NCBI GenBank assembly: GCA_001897855.1
Contig: MKUO01000023.1
Location: 124,001-188,000, forward strand
Direction: 5' to 3'
Source: Bacteroidetes bacterium 43-93
GTDB taxonomy: Bacteria > Bacteroidota > Bacteroidia > Chitinophagales > Chitinophagaceae
DNA: 64,000 nucleotides
Positions 44,281-52,825 of this stretch are shown piece after piece. The notes under the pieces are model-generated. The model saw nothing but the letters and a program-made list of their open reading frames with translations. It made no database searches and was not told the DNA's origin. Positions within the stretch are counted from its first letter, which is position 1; each line of letters starts with the position of its first letter. The position numbers and the translations under genes were made by a program.

Positions 44281-45657
44281 ATGGCCGATAATCTTACCGA
44301 ATTCATTGCCAAGAGCAAGGTCAAGGCAGGAGACCTTGAGCATAAGCGCAAACTAAGCTTTAACATACAAAAGTATGCAGATACTGTTGTTAAGGGTAAA
44401 ATGCAATTTGCAGACCTGGATCTTGCACGCAAAAAGGCGAAGAATGTAAAATGGCGTGCGATAGAAAAGCTGGACCAGCACCTGGAACAGTTTGAAAAAA
44501 ACTTTACGGCGCGCGGTGGCAAAGTGATATGGGCGGAGAATGCAGAAGAAGCCCTGGAAGCTGTTTTGCAAATATGCCAGGCCAAGAACACGAAACAGGT
44601 GGTGAAGTCTAAATCCATGGTGACGGAAGAGATTCACCTGAATGATTTTCTTGCCAAACATAATATTGATTCTGTAGAAACCGACCTCGGTGAATACATT
44701 CAGCAACTGGATGGTGAAGCTCCCTACCATATTGTAACCCCTGCCATGCACAAAAGCAAGGAGGATGTTGCCAGGGTATTTCACGAAAAACTGGGGACGG
44801 AGCCTAACCTGAGCCCTAATGAACTGACACAAATAGCCCGTAAGAACCTGAGGGCAAAATATACAACATCTGAAGTAGGCATCACCGGAGGTAATTTTTT
44901 GATCGCGGATATTGGCGCCGTATGTGTAAGCGAGAACGAAGGTAATGGCCGTTTGAGCACTGCCTTCCCTAAAACACATATTGCTATTGTAGGTATAGAA
45001 AAGGTATTGCCATCGCTGAACGACCTGGCACTTTTCTGGCCGCTGCTTGCAACATACGGAACCGGGCAAAATGTTACGGTATACAACACCATCTTTACCG
45101 GTGGTAAACAAGCCGGCGAAACAGATGGGCCGGAAGAAATGTATGTGATATTGCTGGATAATGGCCGTACCAACCTGATAAGAAACGAAGTGCGCGAAAG
45201 CATGTATTGCATCCGTTGCGGTTCTTGCCTGAATGCCTGCCCTGTTTACAAAAATATTGGTGGCCATGCTTACGGAACCACTTATAGCGGCCCCATAGGA
45301 TCTGTAATATCTCCGCACCTGAAAGGCATGGCAGAGTTTAAACACCTGAGCTATGCATCGAGCCTGTGCGGCAACTGTACAGAAGTGTGTCCTGTAAAAA
45401 TAAACATCCACGAGATGTTGCTGGAGAACAGGCATATTGCAGTAAAGGAGCACCTGAACAGCTTTGCTGAGAATACCGGCTGGAAAATATGGAAGATAGG
45501 TATGCTAAACAGGGGACTGATGAATAGCGCCGGTGCCGGCATCAAAAACAAACTGGTAAATAAGCTATTTAAAAACAACTGGGTAGATGGACGCGGTGAA
45601 CTGGAATTTGCGCCGAAGACATTTAACCAGATGTGGAAAGAACGCGATAAGCGATAA
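44281..45657 (+). CDS. lutB: LutB-like iron-sulfur lactate-utilization protein
   Basis: 458 aa. N-terminal LUD domain with S-K-S-M-V-T-E-E-I-H-L-N and S-E-V-G-I-T-G-G-N-F-L-I-A, then two [4Fe-4S] clusters: C-I-R-C-G-S-C-L-N-A-C-P (about 310-321) and C-G-N-C-T-E-V-C-P (about 362-370). Electron-transfer part of the LutABC L-lactate oxidase. No lutA or lutC lies beside it; instead a polysaccharide deacetylase gene follows 11 nt later. Confidence 0.92.
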   Translation: MADNLTEFIAKSKVKAGDLEHKRKLSFNIQKYADTVVKGKMQFADLDLARKKAKNVKWRAIEKLDQHLEQFEKNFTARGGKVIWAENAEEALEAVLQICQAKNTKQVVKSKSMVTEEIHLNDFLAKHNIDSVETDLGEYIQQLDGEAPYHIVTPAMHKSKEDVARVFHEKLGTEPNLSPNELTQIARKNLRAKYTTSEVGITGGNFLIADIGAVCVSENEGNGRLSTAFPKTHIAIVGIEKVLPSLNDLALFWPLLATYGTGQNVTVYNTIFTGGKQAGETDGPEEMYVILLDNGRTNLIRNEVRESMYCIRCGSCLNACPVYKNIGGHAYGTTYSGPIGSVISPHLKGMAEFKHLSYASSLCGNCTEVCPVKINIHEMLLENRHIAVKEHLNSFAENTGWKIWKIGMLNRGLMNSAGAGIKNKLVNKLFKNNWVDGRGELEFAPKTFNQMWKERDKR

Positions 45658-45668
45658 TTGCAGTGCTT

Positions 45669-46988
45669 ATGCACAACTCCCTTACAATATTTACATCCGC
45701 CAAAACGGAGCGCCTGCTTTATGTGCTGGACTGGATATTTACGGAGTGCCTCCAGATAAATTACACTATAGCATCAGGCCCGGCCCGTGATGATAAGGAT
45801 ACAATAGCTGTAGGTTATGGAGTACTTATTCCCGGTGGCATCAATATTCCCTCATCGGGCTTGCTGGAAGAATCCGGTATTCGTACACAGGATATCGCAA
45901 CCGGCAGCTGGGAAAATATACCAACATTATACGCTGCGGAACAGAACGAATACTCTATTCCTTTCGATATTTTCTCTGCTGTATTCTTCCTGGTATCCCG
46001 TTATGAAGAATATTACCAGTACACTCCAGATAAACATGGCCGTTACCCGGCTACAGAAAGTATCCTATATAATAACAAATGGTTGGAAAGACCATTAGTT
46101 GATGAATGGTTATCTGCATTTCGCGAGTTATTAGTAAAGAAATTCAATATGGAGGTGGCAGGATTCAGGTTCTCTTACCTGCCAACTTATGATATTGATA
46201 TTGCATGGTCTTATAAACATAAAGGTGGGCTGAGAAATGCCGGCGGCCTTGTAAAAAACCTATTGGCTTTGCAACCTGCGATAGCCGCAGAACGATTGCA
46301 GGTGTTATCTGGAGTTCATACGGATCCTTTTGATAGTTTTTCGTTCCTGAAAAACCTACATACTGCCCACCATTACAAACCCGTATATTTTATACTGGCT
46401 GCGTTAAATACGGGACCGTTTGATAAGAATATTCACCCGATGCACCCGGCTATGCAGGAACTGATAAAAAGCCTGGCTGAAGAAGGTGATATTGGTATGC
46501 ACCCTTCATATGAAACAGAAAACAGTGCGGAAAGATTTCGTAACGAAAAGCATGTACTACAGGACATAAGCGGAAAACCTATCCATATCTCCAGGCAGCA
46601 TTATATAAAAATGGTATTGCCTGTAACCTACCGAAACCTGCTTGCCTATGGCATTAATACAGACTATAGTATGGGCTACGGTACCAGACTGGGTTTTCGT
46701 GCGGGAACGGGACGTTCCTTTTTATGGTATGACCTGGAAAATGAAAAGCTAACAGGGTTACGTGTTTACCCATTTTGCTTTATGGATTCCACCGCTCATT
46801 ATGAAAATAGCCTACATGTAAGTTTCGCATTTGATACATTGAGGGAAATGACAGAACGATTGAAAAATGCAGGCAGCTTACTAATAACTGTATTCCACAA
46901 TTTTTCGCTGGGGACAGACAAGGAATGGAGCGGATGGGCGGCACAATATGAGCGCTTCCTCGCAGATATGGCAGAAGCTATTTCCTGA
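45669..46988 (+). CDS. Polysaccharide deacetylase-like (NodB-fold) protein
   Basis: 439 aa from the ATG at 45669; a GTG at 45663 is an alternative. The N-terminal 200 residues form an extra domain seen in Bacteroidota deacetylases (S-R-Y-E-E-Y near 115); then the NodB fold begins at P-T-Y-D-I-D-I-A (metal Asp pair), with I-G-M-H-P-S-Y (His ligand) and R-Q-H-Y-I-K. Probable metal-dependent N- or O-deacetylase of a cell-surface glycan. Overlaps the L,D-transpeptidase end by 11 bp. Confidence 0.82.
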   Translation: MHNSLTIFTSAKTERLLYVLDWIFTECLQINYTIASGPARDDKDTIAVGYGVLIPGGINIPSSGLLEESGIRTQDIATGSWENIPTLYAAEQNEYSIPFDIFSAVFFLVSRYEEYYQYTPDKHGRYPATESILYNNKWLERPLVDEWLSAFRELLVKKFNMEVAGFRFSYLPTYDIDIAWSYKHKGGLRNAGGLVKNLLALQPAIAAERLQVLSGVHTDPFDSFSFLKNLHTAHHYKPVYFILAALNTGPFDKNIHPMHPAMQELIKSLAEEGDIGMHPSYETENSAERFRNEKHVLQDISGKPIHISRQHYIKMVLPVTYRNLLAYGINTDYSMGYGTRLGFRAGTGRSFLWYDLENEKLTGLRVYPFCFMDSTAHYENSLHVSFAFDTLREMTERLKNAGSLLITVFHNFSLGTDKEWSGWAAQYERFLADMAEAIS

Positions 46989-47700
46989 TATATACCTTAG
47001 TGCCAACGTGCACCCATCTGAATAACTCATCTACATCTACGTTTCTTAATGCGATGCAGCCGTCGGTCCAGCCTACACCCATTTCTATCATATCATCTCC
47101 GCGGGGCCATATGCCATGTATGCCCACATCACCCCCTATACGTGCATTTTTGGGAATCTTGCCTTGCTCTTTTAGTTTATTGAATTCTGCATAGTTTTTC
47201 TCGTTGGGATAATTAAGCAGCATAAACTTATTGTATTTACCACTGGCCCGTTTGTCTACTATTTTAAACCAGCCCTCGGGAGTACACCTGTCGCCTTCCA
47301 TACATTTATTCAGTTTAGGGTTCGGCCCAAAAACTGCGCGAAAGCCACGGATCAGCTTTTTCTTATAATATACCTGTAACACGTATTTGCCTTTATCTAT
47401 CATTATCCAGATAGAATCTTTATTTACCGTATCGGGATTCAATGGCACGCGCACACCAATACCGGTAACGACCTTGGGCATAAATATCGTTTCCGTAACC
47501 CGCATACTGCCCTGCTTGTACTGCACCTCGCGTATTGTATTGCCCCTGCCATCATCGTATTCAGCGATCACTTTCAGATCGCGCGGTTTATCATAATCCT
47601 TTATGCGCGCTTCCTGGGAAAAAGCATTTGCACTGAACAGGGAAAACAAAACCGGGAGACAATAAAAAAGTGCTTTTACTAAACTATTTATTCTTTGCAT
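46978..47700 (-). CDS. L,D-transpeptidase (YkuD domain)
   Basis: About 240 aa. Signal peptide (F-S-L-F-S-A-N-A-F-S-Q). The YkuD domain spans roughly I-W-I-M-I-D-K-G-K-Y to the C-terminus, with the catalytic His in G-I-H-G-I-W and the catalytic Cys in T-D-G-C-I-A-L-R-N. Makes 3-3 peptidoglycan cross-links or anchors proteins in the periplasm. In-frame ATGs at 47706 and 47709 are alternative starts. Confidence 0.9.
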   Translation of the reverse strand: MQRINSLVKALFYCLPVLFSLFSANAFSQEARIKDYDKPRDLKVIAEYDDGRGNTIREVQYKQGSMRVTETIFMPKVVTGIGVRVPLNPDTVNKDSIWIMIDKGKYVLQVYYKKKLIRGFRAVFGPNPKLNKCMEGDRCTPEGWFKIVDKRASGKYNKFMLLNYPNEKNYAEFNKLKEQGKIPKNARIGGDVGIHGIWPRGDDMIEMGVGWTDGCIALRNVDVDELFRWVHVGTKVYIRK

Positions 47701-47761
47701 GGGCATCATTATCACATTAACCAAGGCTTACTAAGCTAATAAAAAAGACTGATATTAGGGA

Positions 47762-47769
47762 TATGTTTG
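47762..47769 (+). promoter_or_regulatory. -7 element for the MntR-like regulator
   Basis: TATGTTTG, exact TAnnTTTG, 15 nt before the ATG at 47785. A GCTTA-C-TAAGC palindrome at 47726-47736 lies about 30 bp upstream and could be an operator. Confidence 0.55.
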
Positions 47770-47784
47770 CTAATTTTCGGGCTG

Positions 47785-48447
47785 ATGCAGTTGCTAAGTT
47801 TAACAGAAGAGAATTATATAAAGGCCATCTACAGTATTCAGCATAGTAATGGAACGGGTGAGGTTTCCGTAAATGAAATAGCTGAAAAAATGCAAACCCG
47901 GCCGGCAACGGTAACCGATATGTTGCGCAAACTATCAGAGAAGGCGCTGATACATTATGAGAAGTATAAAAAAGTGCAGCTTACCGCTCCCGGCACTAAA
48001 ACAGCACTTTCTATCCTTCGGAAGCATCGCTTGTGGGAAACATTTCTATATCAACGGCTTAACTTCTCCTGGGACGAAGTACACGAGGTAGCGGAGCAAC
48101 TGGAACATATACACTCTGCAAAACTTATAGAACGACTGGATGAATTTTTGGGATTTCCGGAATATGATCCGCATGGAGATCCGATACCAAAACCTAATGG
48201 TGATGTTCCTGTATCTACTGCAAAACTGCTAAGTGAAATAAAAAGTGGTGATAAGTGTAAGATCGTTGCAGTAAAAGACACTACCAGCCCCTTTCTGCGA
48301 CAATTACAACGTTATAATTTAACAATTGGCTGCAGGCTTACGGTATTAGAACGACTACCATTTGACGGCAGCATTATTGTGAGAACAGAAAAGGAGGAGC
48401 AAATACAGCTTTCGGAAAAAATAGCTGTTAATCTTCTTGTTTTGTAG
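47785..48447 (+). CDS. DtxR/MntR-family metal-dependent repressor
   Basis: 220 aa from the ATG at 47785. N-terminal winged helix (S-L-T-E-E-N-Y-I-K-A-I-Y, E-M/K-x-Q-T-R-P-A-T-V-T-D-M-L-R-K-L), dimerization domain with the metal-binding E-x-x-H-x-x-A-E-Q-L-E-H-I-H, and a C-terminal FeoA/SH3-like domain (I-G-C-R-L-T-V-L-E-R). Senses Mn2+ or Fe2+ and represses metal-uptake genes. Its targets are not evident here, though a TonB/MbnP locus lies 31 kb to the left. Confidence 0.92.
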   Translation: MQLLSLTEENYIKAIYSIQHSNGTGEVSVNEIAEKMQTRPATVTDMLRKLSEKALIHYEKYKKVQLTAPGTKTALSILRKHRLWETFLYQRLNFSWDEVHEVAEQLEHIHSAKLIERLDEFLGFPEYDPHGDPIPKPNGDVPVSTAKLLSEIKSGDKCKIVAVKDTTSPFLRQLQRYNLTIGCRLTVLERLPFDGSIIVRTEKEEQIQLSEKIAVNLLVL

Positions 48448-48952
48448 CCGGCTTTTTGAAGATAGGCACTGTAGAACAAGGCTCTCCATACATCAGGGAT
48501 TTTACTACGGGCCTTAGTTTTTCCGTAATAGCTACATACGCTGCCTCGGGTATTTGCTTGTCACCGCAACCCTTTACCACAACACGCTTGTCTTCATATT
48601 CTAAAGCATTAATAGCGCCGATATTATGCAGCATAATATGCTTAGATAATTCTGCCGCTGAACCAAAATATACGGACCTGGCTATAGGTTGCAAATAGGT
48701 AGCCGCCAACATATAAGACCATAAAGGCACAATCGCGTCAACAGAACAAAAAACTGCAACATCTTTGTCTTTATATTGTTGCCAGTCATGCGTTGCCAGT
48801 GCAGCCCGGTAATCTTTCTCCTTTAATATCATCTCCATAAAAAGAAATGGCTTTAGGTCGAACATAGCTATATCTGCCTGGTTTGCCAGGTAGTTGGCAA
48901 GATCCAATGTTATTATTCCACTTTCCGCTACTTTATTTCTTATTACTTCCAT
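48428..48952 (-). CDS. DUF2480 family protein
   Basis: 174 aa. G-I-I-T-L-D-L near 12, D-L-K-P-F-L-F near 32, the H-D-W-Q-Q-Y segment, C-S-V-D-A-I-V-P-L-W-S-Y-M-L near 69 and G-C-G-D-K-Q-I-P-E near 129 identify the DUF2480 family, which is nearly confined to Bacteroidota. Function unknown. Overlaps the regulator by 20 bp tail to tail. Confidence 0.9.
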   Translation of the reverse strand: MEVIRNKVAESGIITLDLANYLANQADIAMFDLKPFLFMEMILKEKDYRAALATHDWQQYKDKDVAVFCSVDAIVPLWSYMLAATYLQPIARSVYFGSAAELSKHIMLHNIGAINALEYEDKRVVVKGCGDKQIPEAAYVAITEKLRPVVKSLMYGEPCSTVPIFKKPATKQED

Positions 48953-48960
48953 GATATATG

Positions 48961-48968
48961 CAAAGTTA
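48961..48968 (-). promoter_or_regulatory. -7 element for the DUF2480 gene
   Basis: Minus strand reads TAACTTTG, exact TAnnTTTG, 8 nt before the ATG at 48952. Confidence 0.58.
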
Positions 48969-48990
48969 GCTATAGTATGTGCAATGAAAA

Positions 48991-49020
48991 AAAACTGCCG
49001 GGCGATAACCCGGCAGTTTT
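48991..49020 (-). terminator. Terminator after ppiD
   Basis: Perfect 12-bp stem AAAACTGCCGGG with a 6-nt loop, ending in a T-run on the minus strand, 25 bp past the ppiD stop. Confidence 0.85.
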
Positions 49021-49044
49021 AACTTATAGAACGTTCAATTTTAA

Positions 49045-51195
49045 TTATAGATTTTTGACGCTATAGGTAATCTTAGCAGCCTTCTTCAAGGTTTCTGTGT
49101 ACAAACCAAGAGAGTTGCGGAGCATCATAGCCATAGACATCTGCTGTGCCTGCATTTGCTCAGGTGTTACCTGTGGCGCCGGCTTTTCAAATTTGTATTT
49201 TATACTGATGTAGTAAACACCGTCCTGACCCTGGAATGGAGGGCAAAGAGTATTGATCTTAGCGTTTTTAGAGAAAATGTAACCTACCAGTTTTGGCACA
49301 TAACCAATGTGATTTACATAGCTGTTAGCCCAGTTGAAAGAATCCGCATCGTTGATTGGTTGTGCTGATGCTGTACCCAGAGCTTCGATGGTAGTGCTCG
49401 ACTTGTATTTGTCGATGATCATCTTCGTTTTCTTTTCGCCCCTAACAATGTTCTCTATCTGAGGTTTGATATTCTCATCCAGTTTCATCAAGCCCGGTTT
49501 TTGTACGGTAGTAACCTTGGCAACGATATAACGCTGATTCAGAGGAAATACCTGCGATACATCTCCTTCTTTAGATTCGTATACCCATCTGATCAGTTCG
49601 CGGCTATTACCAATACCAGGAATAGAGAAATCGTTTACCTTAATATTTTCTGCTACGCGCTTATTATAAGATTCCTTTTTAGTAGCATCATCAAATGCTT
49701 TTGCAGTATTGTATTTACCTGCAAATTCAGAAGCTTTTGCGTATACAGCAGATTGCGTGTTTTCGCTCGCTTCCAATTCTTTTGTAATGGTTGCGATCTT
49801 AGCTGAAGTTTCGAAATCTTTCTGATCCAGTATTTCTATAAGGTGGTACCCTGCATAAGCATCGTTTTTCACTTTCACCACTTTCATTTCACCTTTCTTA
49901 CCATCAAAGATAAAATCAGCGAATTCTTTTGACAGGCCATCACGTTGTTGCAAAGTAAATGTGTATTCCCCAGCTGTATTTTTACTGCCTTCGTCTTCAG
50001 AATACTTAGCCACCATTTCTTTAAAGTCCGCGCCGTTTTTAATAGCCATTTCTACGCTGTCGATTTTTGCTTTGGCTATTGTATCAGCTGCAACTTCCTG
50101 GCCGCGATCTTCTGTCCTTATTAGTATATGCCTGCAGACAACAGAATCCGGTAATTGTTTCTTTTCTATAAGTTTTGTCAGCTTGTAGCTACCATTTTCA
50201 AAATATGGACCGAACACGCCACCTGCCGGGAGAGATAAAATAGAATCTGCGTAGAAAGACATCATGCTTTTCTTGTTCACAAATCCACCTTTATACTGTT
50301 CATCAGAATTACGGTTTACCATGCTTTCTACATCAACCGTATTTGCAAATTCAGATTTCAGGTGTTCTAATGTACCTAAAGAGCTTGCTGTATCTTCTGC
50401 AGATGGCAGCAGATCAAAAGAAACGTATTCAATGTTCCTTGTCTCTTCATCTGTAGTGTACATTTTTTCGTGCTTCTTCATATAAGCAACCATTTCCTCG
50501 TCACTAACCGGTACGGTTTTATCATCTATTGTATTGAAAGGAACTTTCACAAATTTTACACCTGCATATTCATCACGTTGTTTTTGCGCATAGTCCATCA
50601 TGAATTTTGGAGCAAATACAGCCTTGCCGAAAAGAGCATTGAATTTTCTGAGGTTATTGTTTTGAACAATATACCTTTTCAAAGTTTCCCATTCTTCCCT
50701 CATTTTACCTGTAGGATCAATTTGGTCTGCCTGTTGTTCAAAAGCCTTTACATATTGCGGATTGAACTGGTGTGTATTTTGATCCTGGAACATAGGATAC
50801 TGCTGCACCATGCCATCAGGGATAGAACCATATATCAGATCTTTTTCTTCTTCTTTAGTAGTAGTGATGCCAAGCTTTTCGCACTCATCATTTACCAACT
50901 GCATGTTTATAAGGTCAGTCAATGCCTGCTGATCCAGCTGTGCACGTGTTGCATCATCCATCGGGCGACCTTTGGTACTATAATTATATAGTATTTCGTA
51001 GTCTTTTACTTTTAATGAATAGTCCTTAATGTCTATTTTATTACCATTCACTTTTGCTACGGCATTATCACGGCCAAGGAAATCACCAAAGCGGCCACTT
51101 GCGGCGTCCATCAATATAAAACCGATCAGCGACAGGGCAATAACGCCACCGGCAAGCTTGGCATACTTAGTTCTTATTTTCTGAATTACAGACAT
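49045..51195 (-). CDS. ppiD: Periplasmic peptidyl-prolyl isomerase/chaperone, PpiD-like
   Basis: 716 aa. One N-terminal membrane anchor (about 14-31), SurA-type N-terminal chaperone region (V-A-K-V-N-G-N-K-I near 46), then a parvulin domain at about 345-455 (C-R-H-I-L-I-R and G-A-D-F-K-E-M-V-A-K-Y-S-E-D) and a C-terminal region. Assists folding of exported and outer-membrane proteins at the inner membrane. Left boundary of the candidate origin region. Confidence 0.92.
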   Translation of the reverse strand: MSVIQKIRTKYAKLAGGVIALSLIGFILMDAASGRFGDFLGRDNAVAKVNGNKIDIKDYSLKVKDYEILYNYSTKGRPMDDATRAQLDQQALTDLINMQLVNDECEKLGITTTKEEEKDLIYGSIPDGMVQQYPMFQDQNTHQFNPQYVKAFEQQADQIDPTGKMREEWETLKRYIVQNNNLRKFNALFGKAVFAPKFMMDYAQKQRDEYAGVKFVKVPFNTIDDKTVPVSDEEMVAYMKKHEKMYTTDEETRNIEYVSFDLLPSAEDTASSLGTLEHLKSEFANTVDVESMVNRNSDEQYKGGFVNKKSMMSFYADSILSLPAGGVFGPYFENGSYKLTKLIEKKQLPDSVVCRHILIRTEDRGQEVAADTIAKAKIDSVEMAIKNGADFKEMVAKYSEDEGSKNTAGEYTFTLQQRDGLSKEFADFIFDGKKGEMKVVKVKNDAYAGYHLIEILDQKDFETSAKIATITKELEASENTQSAVYAKASEFAGKYNTAKAFDDATKKESYNKRVAENIKVNDFSIPGIGNSRELIRWVYESKEGDVSQVFPLNQRYIVAKVTTVQKPGLMKLDENIKPQIENIVRGEKKTKMIIDKYKSSTTIEALGTASAQPINDADSFNWANSYVNHIGYVPKLVGYIFSKNAKINTLCPPFQGQDGVYYISIKYKFEKPAPQVTPEQMQAQQMSMAMMLRNSLGLYTETLKKAAKITYSVKNL

Positions 51196-51716
51196 GTGCT
51201 AAATACATTTATAACAAGGACGGCAAATTTATAGGAAAAATTGAGATAACAAAGAGAGAAAGCGAGTAAAATGCTTATTAAATCTTAAATATGGAATATT
51301 GCATAATATATAGTGGCACATTTAATATGGTTATTATTTTCCTATTATTATTTAATAGTTATTAAACTGCTATGTTAATATGAGTGGATTTGGTAGTTAA
51401 AAAGAAGCATTTACTCACTGTGAATAACTTTAAAATGGCTCGAAAATTTATTTATCATTTTCTGACGGGGGATTTTACACTCCGATCTAAGAAATTTAGA
51501 AGAGCGATTTTTAAACAACTAACGTAATCCACAAAATGAGAAATTTTGTGAGTATCCTTTATTAATGAGCTGTGTAGCTGTGTATAAGTATTTGATAACC
51601 TGAGGATGAGTAAAAATCTGTTACTTTGCAATAGCAGGGCTATATAAATATCCCCATATCCACAGCCCTAATTGGTAATAATCTTTTTTTTAAAAATCTT
51701 TTTATACTAAAATTAT
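51196..51716. other. Candidate chromosomal replication origin (oriC) in a gene-free divergent region
   Basis: 520 bp between ppiD and nadA with no gene. It holds two exact DnaA boxes (TTATTCACA, minus strand 51419-51427; TTATACACA, minus strand 51579-51587) and two with one mismatch (TAATCCACA 51525-51533; ATATCCACA 51656-51664). Very AT-rich segments at 51260-51370 and 51680-51716 could unwind. Two parS-like sites and mnmG lie within 4.5 kb. Inferred, not proven. Confidence 0.55.
51224..51231 (-). promoter_or_regulatory. -7 element for ppiD
   Basis: Minus strand reads TAAATTTG, exact TAnnTTTG, 28 nt before the ATG at 51195. Confidence 0.5.
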
Positions 51717-52724
51717 ATGGCTGTGAATTTTGATGAAGCCGTTGTACATTTGGAGAAGAGAGGTTTCCTGGATGTAAGTATTGATCCCACTCTCGACCTG
51801 TTTGCTGAGATAGAACGACTGAAGAAAGAAAAGAATGCAGTAATTCTTGCCCACTACTACCAGGAAGCTGATATACAGGATATTGCTGATTACATAGGAG
51901 ATAGCCTGGGGTTAGCACAGGAAGCTGAAAAGACAGATGCAGATATTATAGTTTTTGCCGGCGTGCATTTTATGGCAGAAACAGCCAAAATCCTGAATCC
52001 TGAGAAAAAAGTATTGCTGCCTGACCTGAAGGCCGGATGTTCGTTAAGTGATAGTTGCCCTCCATCGGTTTTCAAGAAGTTTAAAGAAGAGCATCCCGAT
52101 CATATTGTTATATCCTATATAAACTGCTCGGCGGGGATTAAAGCACTAAGCGATATTATATGTACTTCATCTAACGCTAAGTTGATAGTTGATAGCTTGC
52201 CTAAAGATCAGAAAATAATATTTGCACCGGATAAGAACCTGGGAGGATATATTAATAAGAAAAGCGGAAGGGATATGCTGCTTTGGAATGGTACGTGTAT
52301 GGTGCACGAGATATTCTCCCTTGAGAAGATCACCAAGTTAAAAATTCGCCATCCTGAAGCAAAGCTGATAGCGCACCCTGAATGTGAGGAAGCGGTTTTG
52401 AAGATTGCAGATTTTGTAGGCTCCACCACGCAGTTACTAAAATACACACAGACATCAGATGTTAATACCTTTATTGTAGCTACAGAAACAGGAATATTGC
52501 ACCAAATGCAGCAGTCATCACCAGGGAAGACATTTATAGCTGCGCCTCCGGACAATGCCTGTGCTTGTAATGACTGCCCGCATATGAAATTAAATACCCT
52601 GGAGAAGTTATATCTCTGCCTGAAATACGAGTTGCCTGAAATAACTATGGAAGAGGGCTTAAGAATAGCTGCTAAGAAACCAATAGACAGAATGTTACAG
52701 ATGAGTAAGGAATTAGGTTTGTAA
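51717..52724 (+). CDS. nadA: Quinolinate synthase A
   Basis: 335 aa. Three-fold NadA repeat with A-H-Y-Y-Q near 44, D-S-L-G-L near 61, the [4Fe-4S] cysteines in [17 protein letters not shown] and C-A-C-N-D-C-P-H-M, and H-P-E-C. Condenses iminoaspartate and DHAP to quinolinate for NAD synthesis. nadB and nadC are not in the window. First gene to the right of the candidate origin. Confidence 0.97.
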   Translation: MAVNFDEAVVHLEKRGFLDVSIDPTLDLFAEIERLKKEKNAVILAHYYQEADIQDIADYIGDSLGLAQEAEKTDADIIVFAGVHFMAETAKILNPEKKVLLPDLKAGCSLSDSCPPSVFKKFKEEHPDHIVISYINCSAGIKALSDIICTSSNAKLIVDSLPKDQKIIFAPDKNLGGYINKKSGRDMLLWNGTCMVHEIFSLEKITKLKIRHPEAKLIAHPECEEAVLKIADFVGSTTQLLKYTQTSDVNTFIVATETGILHQMQQSSPGKTFIAAPPDNACACNDCPHMKLNTLEKLYLCLKYELPEITMEEGLRIAAKKPIDRMLQMSKELGL

Positions 52725-52825
52725 TATTCTCAAGTCATCATATTGCCAAAAATCCAACTTGAAATTTGATTTATAAGTAATTTGATATAACTTGTTCACC
52801 GCTTTACTAAAACTTAGACAGTATT

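Noticed and set aside
44353-45453. 366-aa open frame antisense to lutB
   Set aside because: Cys/His/Tyr/Phe-rich composition and exact opposition to a clear iron-sulfur protein gene mark it as a shadow frame.
51640-51918. 92-aa minus-strand ORF overlapping nadA start
   Set aside because: Overlaps nadA antisense and the DnaA-box region; no family features.
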